From: Spirogloea muscicola
Taxonomy: Eukaryota; Streptophyta; Zygnematophyceae; Spirogloeales; Spirogloeaceae
Direction: 5' to 3'
Assembly: GCA_009602725.1 (NCBI GenBank)
Contig: WELB01000005.1
Coordinates: 1,111,495-1,142,210, forward strand
DNA: 30,716 nucleotides
In this document: piece after piece, positions 11,001 to 20,477 of the stretch
Numbering within the stretch: position 1 is the first letter of the stretch
Layout: every line of letters starts with the position of its first letter
Notes under the pieces: model-generated
The model's input: only the letters and a program-made list of their open reading frames with translations
Told to the model about the DNA's origin: nothing
Database searches by the model: none
Made by a program: the position numbers and the translations under genes

Positions 11001-14000
11001 ACGCCCCAAGTCCGCGAGTTCCAGGCCCTGGCGGCGCTGCACGTGCTGCCGTTGGCATCTCTGATCCTTGGAACGCCTCGTGGCGCTGGACAAGAACGTA
11101 GGCCCGGCAGCTACGGCAAGCGCCTGGAGGAGCTGCCAGACGGACTGAGAAGCCGACTGCAGGCTGAGTACAACCTCAGCCAGCTGGCAGCGGTGGAGGT
11201 TGCGATCGCGCAGGCGGCCTCGCTCGCCTCCTCGGCTTCTTGCCATCAGCTCATGCTGGTCCAGGGCCCTCCAGGTGAGGCGAGGCCCTATCCTGGGCGC
11301 CTGAGCTGCAACAACCAGGCACCTGCAATGCAGGAGGCTGGGCATGTAGCATGCTGCATGTTGCATGAGGTGCTTGTGAATTAAGGCCTATTGTTCTTGT
11401 GATAACAATTCAGGTGCAGTTATGTAAGCATTCGTAGCTGTCTAGGCTGCTGCGCATCTTTGGATTACAGCCACAGACTTTCAAAAGATATCCTTGCAAC
11501 TCCAAATTTAAGTCCAGCTAAACAGCCGCTTTGCTGTTACTCACCTTTGTGTTGCAAATAGTTTATTTACACCACTTCAAAGCCCTTCCTACGTCCTTAC
11601 AGGCACAGGGAAGACAAAGACCATCGTGGGCATCGTGAGCTCCCTCCTGGCGGTGAAAAGCCGAATCTGCTCAAGAAAGAATCAGAGCTCATCATCATCG
11701 GATATGCGAGGTGGACCGACAGCAGCAGCGTTGTCGCCTTGGCAAGCTGCAGCAATGGCGAAGTACCTGGCTGAGGAGGACAGCCGAGTAGGGGAGATGA
11801 CCCACAACGGCAAGGGGAGCCATGGCCGCGTCTTGGTCTGCGCCCAGTCGAATGCTGCCGTGGACGAGATTGTGGCTCGGATTGCGGTGAGGGGCCTCTA
11901 CGACAGTAATGGGGAGCCGTTCACGCCGAGCCTGGTGCGCACTGGCAACAGCCGGACTGTGCACCCCGACTCCATGCCGTTCTTCATCGACCGTATCGTG
12001 GACGAGCGAGCGGGCTGGGGAGAGGGCGGGGCAAGGGTCGACGGGAGAAGGGAGGGAGGGGGCGAGGCCACGAGGGATCTGCGGCGGGAACTCGAGAGCA
12101 CTATCAACGACATCCAGGAGACGGAGGCCAGGATCTCAGCGCAGGAGGACCGCGAGCAAGGTGCAAAAGTGGAGATGGAGAAGGAGGAGGATGTTGGGGC
12201 AGGCCATGGTTGCGGCGAGCTGTCCAAGGCCAGGCTGAACCTGCTTTACCGGAAGCGGCGAGAGCTGAGCGGCCAGCTGGCAAGCGCGGAGCGAGAGGAG
12301 CGCAAGGCTGCAGACGAGGGCAAGGCGCGGCGGCAGGCCATCCGGCGGGAGGTGCTGCGCACGGCGGAGCTGGTCGTGACGACCCTCAGCGGTTGCGGCG
12401 GCGACCTGTCCACGGCCTGCAATGACTCAGCCACCGCCATCCGGGCGGGGAAGGAGGTAGAAGGGGAGGCGCTCTTTGACGCCGTCATCATCGACGAGGC
12501 AGCGCAGGTGCTCATGGATAACATAAATGCTGCTCAATTCCAACATAATTGAGTTATACACAATTAAGGACATGAGCAGAGACATGACATGACATAGGGA
12601 GCAGAGCCTGCCTGGTCATTTCGTCCCAAGACGTTATATGATTGCGCGTCAGTCAGTCAAATCCTTGTCTGGCATCCAGCAGAAGTACTGAAGATGATGT
12701 TGCATCGAGCAGGCTCTGGAGCCGGCAACCCTCATCCCTCTCCAGCTTCTGGCTGCCCGGGCGCAATGCATCATGGTGAGTGCCCCGCTTATGTCAGTAC
12801 AGCTCTGCTTCTATTTCGTCTAGTAACTCTACATGGAGGGTACTTATTACCAAATGCTTGGCAATCTCTGGTGGAGATGATCTATGATTTTGTTTACAAT
12901 TCTAGTCAACGAACAAATTTGTGGTCCAGCTTCGTTTCAACAACGTGATTTCCCTCTTATCTTTACTATCTTCACTTTCCTACTAGCATCAGTTACCTGA
13001 TTTCTGGAACAGGCACTTCTCATCACTCTGAGCTCAGTGGTTTGCTCAGCATGTTTACGATCTCACCTGCATCACAGCAATGCTCAAAGCGCAAGGCGTT
13101 TGCGGTCATTTACTGAGCATTGATATTGTTATGCAGGTTGGGGATCCGAAGCAGCTTCCTGCTACGGTCTTGTCACAGTCGGCTTCCAAGTTGGACTATG
13201 ATCGCAGCATGTTCGAAAGGCTGCAAGTTGGGGGCCACCCGGTAACACTACTCAGCAAGCAGGTATATTAGCACGATGATCCTGAACGAGCACACTGTGA
13301 CGAGGTGGTTGAGGATGTAATTCTAGGAATGAGTGTAGAGTCGTTTGGCATGCAGGCTGTGATCCATGAGTGCTAAACTGACATTGGCCTCGACTGCCCA
13401 TTTGCTTGCTGTGTGTAGTACCGCATGCACCCAGAGATCCGGCTGTGGCCCTCGGCTTACTTCTACAACGGCCTACTGGAAGACGGCGAGGGCATCAATG
13501 AGGCAACAAGGCGGGCGCCCTTCCACGCGACTGCGACGTTCCCCCCTTATGCTTTCTTTGACATCCGGGACGGCGCAGAACGGAAACGCAGCACGTCGCT
13601 CTGCAATGATGCAGAGGCAAAAGCTGCTCTGGCTCTATTCCAGGCCCTGAAGTCCAGGTGCCGATTCACGCTGGGCCTTGCTTGGCATGACAACCAGATG
13701 GAATGTGAAGCATTTTGGACTAGTGACATCCTTGTATGGCCAATAACCTGAGGCAGAGCTGGACCATTGATTCAGTCTCCTTCTAAGTTCTTACTAACCT
13801 CTACTAACTTACTAACAACTTACTAACTGCTTCAAATCTGTTATCAGGTATCCCCAAGAAATTACGCCTGGGCGCTTTGGCATCGTCACGCCGTACAAGC
13901 AGCAGCTGGAGCTCCTGCGCAGCACGTTCCGTCAGGCGCTGGGCGCGGCGGGCGCCGCCGACCTCGAGATGGCCACCGTGGACGGCTTCCAGGGGCGCGA

Positions 14001-15180
14001 GGTGGACGTGCTCATCTTCTCCACCGTCAGGTCCACGGCGGCGCCCGGAGGTGGCACCAATTCGCGCGTGGGCTTCGTCGCCGACGTCCGGCGGATGAAC
14101 GTGGCACTCACACGCGCGCGCCGCTCCCTCTGGGTCGTTGGGAACGGCGGCACCCTGGCGGCCAGCCGGCCCTGGGCAGCGCTGATCGACGATGCCAGAT
14201 CACGTGGCTGCCTCTGGGATGTCACACTGCCGTTCTCCCGGTTTTTTGGCCACGCTTCTGCGCAGCATGCGCCGAGGTTATCAACGTCCCGCACTGCCGT
14301 TACCACTGCAGACCAACGGCGAGTGGCTAGGGACGGTCGACAAAAGAGATTGGAACATGCCTCAGAACTTTCTGAGGAGACACGAGCTCCGCAGGGCATC
14401 GTGACCTGGGAAGAGCATGGACAGCGGAGAGAAGCACACGTTGATCGCATCAAGAGGAAGTCACAAGCGGGCGCAGCGCAGGGCCCCTCTCCTCATGGCT
14501 GCCTCCACCCCTCCATGGTACCAAACGATGTTGCCAGGCCATTGGGCGTGCCAAGAGATGAGCTCAGGGGGAGTAGTACTGGCAGGACACCAGGCTCTGT
14601 GCTGAATCCAAGGCAAGGTGCAAGCGAAAATGGCCGGCAAGTTGCTGGAGTAGTCGCAAGGGGTGACAGAGAACGGCATCTGCCTGTGCCGCCACACGAC
14701 AAGGCTGCGGAGGTGTCGCAGCTTCGCTGCGACAGAGGCATGGATGCGGACGCAAGGACTCGTCGGGCAGACAGCTGTCCAGAGAGTACGGGACTGGACG
14801 AGCAAGTTCTCAAGAGGAGCACGAGGCGGCACTGTGATGAGACCACCAATGGCGTGGACGCTGCGCAGCCCAGCAAAAGCGGCAGGGCATCGCGGACGCC
14901 CATGGATGCCTTAGCAGGGGCCAGGTCGAGCATGGGCCCGAGTTGCCTGCCGAGGAAGTTTGACAACGATGCCAAGGGGACGATTGCAGACGTGGAGAGT
15001 CGAGGGAAGCTTGGTGTGGCACCAGCTGCGACCTTGAAGGCTGTGCAGACGCGTGCTGGTCCAACGCCCGAGGAGCGAGCTGCGGCAGCTACGAGGAGGC
15101 GGCAGCGTGAGGAGGCGGCTGCTGTGATGGCAGGCGCACTCCTGCCTTCCAAGAGGAAGGCTGAGCTAGGCAAGCGGTAG
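2017..15180 (+). CDS. SEN1: SEN1/senataxin-type superfamily 1B RNA/DNA helicase
   Basis: SEN1-family helicases unwind R-loops and help terminate RNA polymerase II transcription in the nucleus. My 23 exons are 2017-2105, 2658-3060, 3318-3434, 3741-3813, 4075-4318, 4469-4617, 4940-5070, 5356-5478, 5714-5787, 6072-6614, 6824-6935, 7278-7418, 7677-8009, 8283-8583, 8764-9549, 9727-9983, 10331-10618, 10851-11274, 11603-12507, 12713-12775, 13137-13262, 13419-13657 and 13848-15180. All phases join, and the total is 7254 nt (2417 aa). Residues about 30-940 match the SEN1 N-terminal domain (e.g. YKLWMHTTFSAGVVRNTM; VDCAHMW). About 945-1206 is a charged linker. The helicase core is about 1390-2090, followed by a disordered tail. 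ATG 2017 is the first ATG after an in-frame stop at 1933. Some weaker boundaries (exons 4, 10 and 11) rest mainly on phase and need cDNA. Confidence 0.95.
2128..2171 (+). repeat. Degenerate TTTAGGG telomere-like repeats in SEN1 intron 1
   Basis: The run reads TTTAGGG, TTAGGG, CTTAGGG, ATTAGGG, TTTGGG, then ATTAAGGG. These are variants of the plant and green algal telomere unit TTTAGGG. It starts about 20 bases after the first splice donor of SEN1. Confidence 0.75.
8584..8763 (+). other. SEN1 intron 14: 180 nt, in frame, no stop codon
   Basis: The donor GTGAGT and acceptor CTGCAG are good and split a Gly codon. The intron is 60 codons long and open throughout in the flanking frame. If it were retained it would add 60 residues, including strongly hydrophobic runs such as LLVVISLLVEV and FLVVVLLIVTLL. 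I treat it as an intron because family conservation ends just before it, and the inserted composition is unlike the rest of the protein. Confidence 0.7.
10851..14168 (+). other. SEN1 helicase core and its motifs
   Basis: This spans exons 18-23. Walker A GPPGTGKT (about residues 1527-1534) is split by the intron at 11275-11602. Motif Ia follows as CAQSNAAVDEI. A charged, coiled-coil-like insert before motif II corresponds to the SEN1-specific prong region. Motif II is VIIDEAAQ, ending at 12507 (DEAA 1827-1830). Then come ALEPATLIPLQ, motif III VGDPKQLPATV (from residue 1853), motif IV YRMHPEI (from 1895), motif V TVDGFQGREVDV (about 2018-2029) and motif VI NVALTRARR (about 2058). Every catalytic motif is intact, so the enzyme is expected to be active. 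Confidence 0.95.
13792..13847 (+). promoter_or_regulatory. Cluster of four TACTAAC branch-point sequences before the last SEN1 acceptor
   Basis: Perfect TACTAAC heptamers start at 13792, 13802, 13810 and 13821. The splice acceptor AG is at 13846-13847, so each branch adenosine lies about 20-50 bases upstream, the normal distance. TACTAAC is the consensus branch-point sequence of yeast and is compatible with U2 pairing in general. Confidence 0.65.
14170..15177 (+). other. Low-complexity C-terminal tail of SEN1
   Basis: About 330 residues follow motif VI. They are rich in Arg, Ser, Ala, Glu and Pro with few hydrophobic residues, so they are probably disordered. Basic stretches near the end (EERAAAATRRRQREEAA; LPSKRKAELGKR) could serve as nuclear localisation signals, which is inferred from composition. 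The frame is open without interruption to TAG at 15178. Confidence 0.7.
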
Positions 15181-15862
15181 CCCCCACCCACGCCCAACGT
15201 CTCTAGTCAACTTGTCAGTCTGCGAAGTCTTATTAGAGAGGTTAAGGTCAACTTTAAGGTTTTAGCAATACAAACATAGCTATGGTCTCAAGAGGTTTCT
15301 CGCCTTACCTTAAGCTTTCACATTGATAATGCATCACAGGCCAATGTGGACCAGTGTGTTGCCTGCTTCACTTCACTGAGCAGTATCCATTTCGTGCAGT
15401 TTAGGTGTGCGTGCATGCTACGCATAATATGCACGCAATTGCCAAGAGGGCGGCAGCAGTTGGTTATCTTTCTGAGCCTTCCTGCCTAACCCAGTTTTTT
15501 GCCGAGGCCCAAGCTCCAATGAGGCGATTAATCTTCTTCATTCAGCCGTCTCAGCTGGGCTTCGTTGCGAGCATCACTAGCCAGATGACACCGCAAAGTC
15601 TTGTACAAAAATTGATGCAATGTTGAAAGGCCATATATTTAAAGCAGCCCATGTAGCAGCAGGCTGCCTCAGTGGAAAACCGCAGACACACACGCAGAAG
15701 CTCAATTGAGGTGTATGAAAGAATGTGAAGGATGGGCCTGTACATGGCGTGGCTTCTGGTCGTGGCTTGTGGCATTTGCGCACGAGGGGGTTGCATTTGT
15801 CAAGTAACCTGTGATCCTTCTGACTGACAACCGGAAAAATGCTAGGAAAGGCCAATGCAGTA
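15181..15862. other. Convergent intergenic region between SEN1 and nitrite reductase
   Basis: The stop codons of SEN1 (plus) and nitrite reductase (minus) face each other across 682 bases. Both 3' UTRs must lie here. I see no conserved coding sequence and no clear RNA gene. Confidence 0.6.
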
Positions 15863-18800
15863 TCACTTTCGCGAGGCACCGAAGTGCTCAATCAAGATGT
15901 CTTGAAGCACAGGCAAAAGCTCTGTGCATGGTATGTTGGTGCGGATCTTCTCACCCAGGTGAGAGTCAGCCCCGACCTTGCCGCCAAGGAAGATGTCGGC
16001 GCCCTCGACGGGCTTGTTGTTGGCATCCTTGGCAGGGGCCCCCATGATGCCAATGTCGGCCACCTGCACCTGGGCGCACGAGTTCGGGCACCCTGTGTAG
16101 TGGAAGCGCACCGCCGCAGGGATGTTCATTGTCTCCTCCAGTTCCTCTGTGACCTGTTGGTACCATGGAGCGAGAAAGCACGATTTAAGTCCTCATGTAT
16201 CACAGCAATCAAAGACTTTGGGGAGTCTGCCATATTTGCAATTAGTATATAGAATCCTTGCAAATGAAATAGCACATTATTGACACGCTGTGCTGCTGTA
16301 CTATTGTTTTAATCAAAATCCTGCAGTATGTTGGGCTGACAATACTAGGACGTAGCTGGGCAATGCTAAGTCATGAGCTTACTGCAAGAGTTTGAGTGCG
16401 GACCTTGAGGGCACGATTCTTGGTCTCGATGAGGGCCATGCCGCAGAACTGCGCACCCGTGCACGACACGAGGCCCGCCGACAGGTTGCCCAGCTTCACC
16501 TTGAAGCGATCTCGTACAAGAGGCTCCTCCAGCAGCGCCGGCACGCGGTCATTTGGCACATTGATCAGCACAATGTTCTGCTCCACCGTCAAGCGCAGTT
16601 CACCAGTGCCATACTCATCCGCCAGCCTCGCAACCTCATACAGGTCCTCCGCCTGAAAGAGCAGTACAATACGTCCATGACCAAAAGTTGACTAAAAATG
16701 GTTGAGTTTGAAGTCAACTTAGGTGGCAGACTAGTAATTAGGTGGCAGACTAGTAACAGCCAGTTAGATAAGTAGTAATGTACATGCATGCTACGCTTTG
16801 CATGGCAGATCCTCCAACTTTGCTGCAGGTAACAACTGCGCATGTTCTGTCTTGACGGCTTGACGTGACAGGTAAGCTACGTCTTTTTGAGTGAGGATCC
16901 ACACTTCTGTAGCCATTACACTTTTGCAGCATTGCAGATTCCTAACATTCTCTTCTGAACTGAATTCAGCTATGCTTCCTATTGACCAGGTCTGTTGGTT
17001 ATTTGTGAGGTAGGAGTATCGCCTAGACTTACAATGCAATAAGGATGACGTCATGGCTCAGATGTATGAAGCATACAGGTGGACCAGGACTGCAGTGACA
17101 GGCAACTAGCTTCACCTGCAGGCGGCCAACGGGGACATTGAGACCGACATAACTGAGGCCGGGCTGCTTCTGCAGGTGTGCGCCAAGATAGTCGCGCCGC
17201 TTCCACGCCGGGTCCAGCAGGTCCTTGGCTGCCGCACGTGGGAGCTCGCCGCTGGGCATGCGCTTGGCCACCTCCTCGCGGAAGCCCTCCATGCCCTGCC
17301 GAGAAGGCCAAAGAAGAGGCAGTGAGAGGAGGGAGGGGGCAAGAGGTAGGAGGGAGAGAACGAGGGAGGGAGGTCGGTGAGGCGCACCAGCTCGTCAATG
17401 AGCCACATCATGCGCGTGCGTGCGCGCTGCCCGCGGAAGCCAAGGTCGCGGTACGCCTCGAGCACCGCCTTGCAGAGCGGCACGACGTCGTCGGCTGGCA
17501 CCCAGGCGTCTAATGGCAGCGCCTCAGCACAACGCTTCTGGCTGAAGAAGCCGCCAACGAGGAGATTGAAGCCAAAGACGCCGTCCTTCTCCGCAGGGAT
17601 GTACGCGAGGTCGTTGATGTGTGGGTGCTCGAACAGGTCGTGCGTGCCAATGACACACACGTTCCACTTGCGTGGCCTGCGGTGGCCACAGCAAAGTGGT
17701 CAGGGCAAGTGTCAATGTACTTGACTGTGCATACAAGTTATGTTCAGTTTTTAATCATTGCCAACTTGTGGCCACCTGGCTGTATTCAAAAGCAGAGAAT
17801 TAGGCTAGGAGCAGGCACAAGCATATGCTGCTAACGCACACACTAATGCCTAGGCGGGCGCCACTTTGCCGTGCTTCTGTGCTGCTCACAGGTTGGTGAT
17901 GGAAAGGTTGCCCTTGCCACCGGCGATGATGTAGTCATTAAGCGCATCATTGAACGGCCGCGTGTCCACAATCTCGTGCAGGTCCACTCCAGCCAGCGGG
18001 TTGCCCACACCGTTGCGGACGTTGTCCATGCCGCTCTGGATCGATGTCAGGCCCACCTGCAAGTTTGTGGCGCGGCTTCAATGAGCAGCAATCCAAACAG
18101 CGAAGAGAGGGTCTGCAGCTTCAACCAAGCAAGGTTGACAACGAGGGAGAAGTAGCGCGCAATGATGCACAGAGACATGGCCAATTACACATGCGAGCAG
18201 AGCTAATTTACTTTTCTCACTCAAGTACCTGCTGCTGACACTGCCCCATTCAGAAACTGCCATAGTGGATAAGAAGGGTCAGTGGGAAAGCTAACCACAA
18301 TGGGAGGGTCCCACATACCTCCTCAAGGCCCTGGATGACGTCGGGCGCGTCCTCGAGCGTGACCCCGCGGATCTGCCAGTTCTGGCGCGTCGTCACGTCC
18401 GCGCACCCGTCCTTGCCATACTTGGAGATGACGTCGGCGAGGTAGCGCGCGTGCCGGCTGTTGGTCACGCCATTGGGCACCTTGAGCCGCATCATGAAGC
18501 GCCCATCTGCAGTGCCACCACATAGGCAGTCAGGTGCCGGGTGGTGCCCTCCTAATCGATTGCCTTATCCTCTACCCTCCCTCCTCCTGACCTGCTGGAC
18601 TTCCTATCGCACACCATCCCGAGCTCTGCTGAGTAAGCCAAGAGATCAACTTTCGTGTATTGCGAATGATCGAAGCCAAAGTAGCGAAGTACAAAAGCAA
18701 GAATACGTAAGTTACCCACTGCAAGTGACCCGCTCAATCACCACGGGTCAATACACAAAGGTCGCTAAAGGACGCCTGATTACCAGATGAAGACCAGATG

Positions 18801-19347
18801 GCGAATTTCAAGCCCTTCTGCCACCAACTACAGCTCGCCCAGCTTTTTGAATGAGTGGGGGAGAATGAAAGCGGGGGGAGGGAAGCTGGCGCAGCCCACA
18901 TTGGTGCTTGCGGCGGTGGAAGAGGCCGAGCCACTTGAGGCGCGAGTCGATGTCCTCCTTGCCGTCCTTGCTCGCGTCGAGCTCGGCGAAGCCTGTAGCG
19001 GCGAGCTCCCGCAGCCCGCCCTCGCGGTACAGCGTCATCGGGTCCTTCTCCAGCTTCAGCTGCACGGCGAGCACACCAGCACGACAACGCGTCAGGAGAG
19101 AGGAGTGGGAATGGAGCACGGGTTTGGGCTGCGGCAGCAGGATCAGCGACGAAATCACGCAGTCGAAGGAAAGAATTTGCCTGTGGGGTGAATTCTCTCT
19201 TGGATCGGAGGTGGTGGGCAGACCTTCTCGGCGGGGTTCAGGCCGGCGCGGAATTTGTCCTTGAGCACCCAGTAGCCGCCGGCGGCCTCCTCCACGCGCG
19301 GCTCCAGCCGCTCGGCGTCCGCGGGCGCCGCCGGCGCCGCCGGCGGC
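15863..19347 (-). CDS. NIR: Ferredoxin-nitrite reductase, chloroplast (5' end in assembly gap)
   Basis: The enzyme reduces nitrite to ammonium in the chloroplast using six electrons from ferredoxin, with siroheme and a [4Fe-4S] cluster. Exons in coding order are 19347-19224, 19059-18900, 18506-18319, 18056-17890, 17676-17388, 17295-17116, 16652-16404 and 16153-15863, about 549 residues. Phases agree and the joined protein follows plant enzymes closely: LKWLGLFHRRKHQYGRFMMR, VTTRQNWQIRG, PRKWNVCVIGTHDLFEHPHI, RRDYLG, RLADEYGTGELRLTVEQNI. Cluster and siroheme cysteines are present as CTGAQFC (16463-16443) and CPNSC (16090-16076). One donor is ambiguous: ending at AAG 16404 gives family-typical ALKVTEEL, while GTAAGC after 16383 would add seven residues. 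The transit peptide and start codon fall in the run of N. Divergent from nitrate reductase. Confidence 0.96.
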
Positions 19348-20010
19348 NNNNNNNNNNNNNNNNNNNNNNNNNNNNNNNNNNNNNNNNNNNNNNNNNNNNN
19401 NNNNNNNNNNNNNNNNNNNNNNNNNNNNNNNNNNNNNNNNNNNNNNNNNNNNNNNNNNNNNNNNNNNNNNNNNNNNNNNNNNNNNNNNNNNNNNNNNNNN
19501 NNNNNNNNNNNNNNNNNNNNNNNNNNNNNNNNNNNNNNNNNNNNNNNNNNNNNNNNNNNNNNNNNNNNNNNNNNNNNNNNNNNNNNNNNNNNNNNNNNNN
19601 NNNNNNNNNNNNNNNNNNNNNNNNNNNNNNNNNNNNNNNNNNNNNNNNNNNNNNNNNNNNNNNNNNNNNNNNNNNNNNNNNNNNNNNNNNNNNNNNNNNN
19701 NNNNNNNNNNNNNNNNNNNNNNNNNNNNNNNNNNNNNNNNNNNNNNNNNNNNNNNNNNNNNNNNNNNNNNNNNNNNNNNNNNNNNNNNNNNNNNNNNNNN
19801 NNNNNNNNNNNNNNNNNNNNNNNNNNNNNNNNNNNNNNNNNNNNNNNNNNNNNNNNNNNNNNNNNNNNNNNNNNNNNNNNNNNNNNNNNNNNNNNNNNNN
19901 NNNNNNNNNNNNNNNNNNNNNNNNNNNNNNNNNNNNNNNNNNNNNNNNNNNNNNNNNNNNNNNNNNNNNNNNNNNNNNNNNNNNNNNNNNNNNNNNNNNN
20001 NNNNNNNNNN
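19348..20010. other. Assembly gap (663 N)
   Basis: All bases are N. The gap is bordered by GC-rich GCCGGC repeats on one side and a CT microsatellite on the other, both hard to sequence. It hides the first exon and start of nitrite reductase and part of the promoter shared with nitrate reductase. The true length is unknown. Confidence 0.99.
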
Positions 20011-20055
<45 letters not shown>

Positions 20056-20075
20056 CCTCTCTCTCTCTCTCTCTC
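20011..20075. repeat. (CT)n microsatellite
   Basis: Nearly pure CT dinucleotides are interrupted once by CCCC near 20053. The tract starts directly at the gap edge, so its full length is unknown. It lies in the region between nitrite and nitrate reductase. Open frames through it (poly Arg-Glu or Leu-Ser) are artefacts. Confidence 0.97.
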
Positions 20076-20477
20076 CCCCCCTCCACAACCTCCCCAATCT
20101 CCCCGACGCCAACTTGGGTCGTCTGCGCTCTCACCGCCAGGGGCCACTCCGCGGCTGCTGCGTGGCCTGCCACGCCTGACTGGCGATGAGCAAACCCGAA
20201 GCCCCTCCTTCCCCCCTCACTCCTCCCCCCTCCCTCCTCCACTCTTCCCCACCCAGCTCGGCAATCAGCTCATTCCCCTCCGCTCGAACCCCACCATTCA
20301 CTTCCCCTCCACCCTCTTCCGCCAGAGCCCACTTGAGGCCAGCGTCCAGCTGAGCGTTCTGAGCTCTCTAAGCTTTCCTTGCGCCGCCAGCCGCGCGGCA
20401 CGCCGCCCACTGTCAGAAATTAGCTGCATTGGCGCACTCAGAGCTGCAGAGCACTGGGGGCGCCAGGACTGCCCACC
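20076..20477 (+). promoter_or_regulatory. 5' region of nitrate reductase; half of the divergent NIR/NR promoter
   Basis: A pyrimidine-rich sequence of about 400 bases lies before the nitrate reductase ATG (context CCCACCATGCC, a good eukaryotic start context). With the gap it forms the only space between the divergent reductase genes, so shared nitrate and ammonium control is likely (inference from the layout). I cannot point to a specific transcription-factor site with confidence. Confidence 0.55.

Noticed and set aside
14493-15197. 234-codon frame antisense to the SEN1 C-terminal tail
   Set aside because: It is serine/alanine-rich shadow sequence of a low-complexity coding region, with no family match.
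18808-20242. Very long open frames on both strands through the N gap and CT tract
   Set aside because: They exist only because N cannot make a stop codon, and because CT repeats give poly Arg-Glu or Leu-Ser. Only the nitrite reductase exon parts inside are real.
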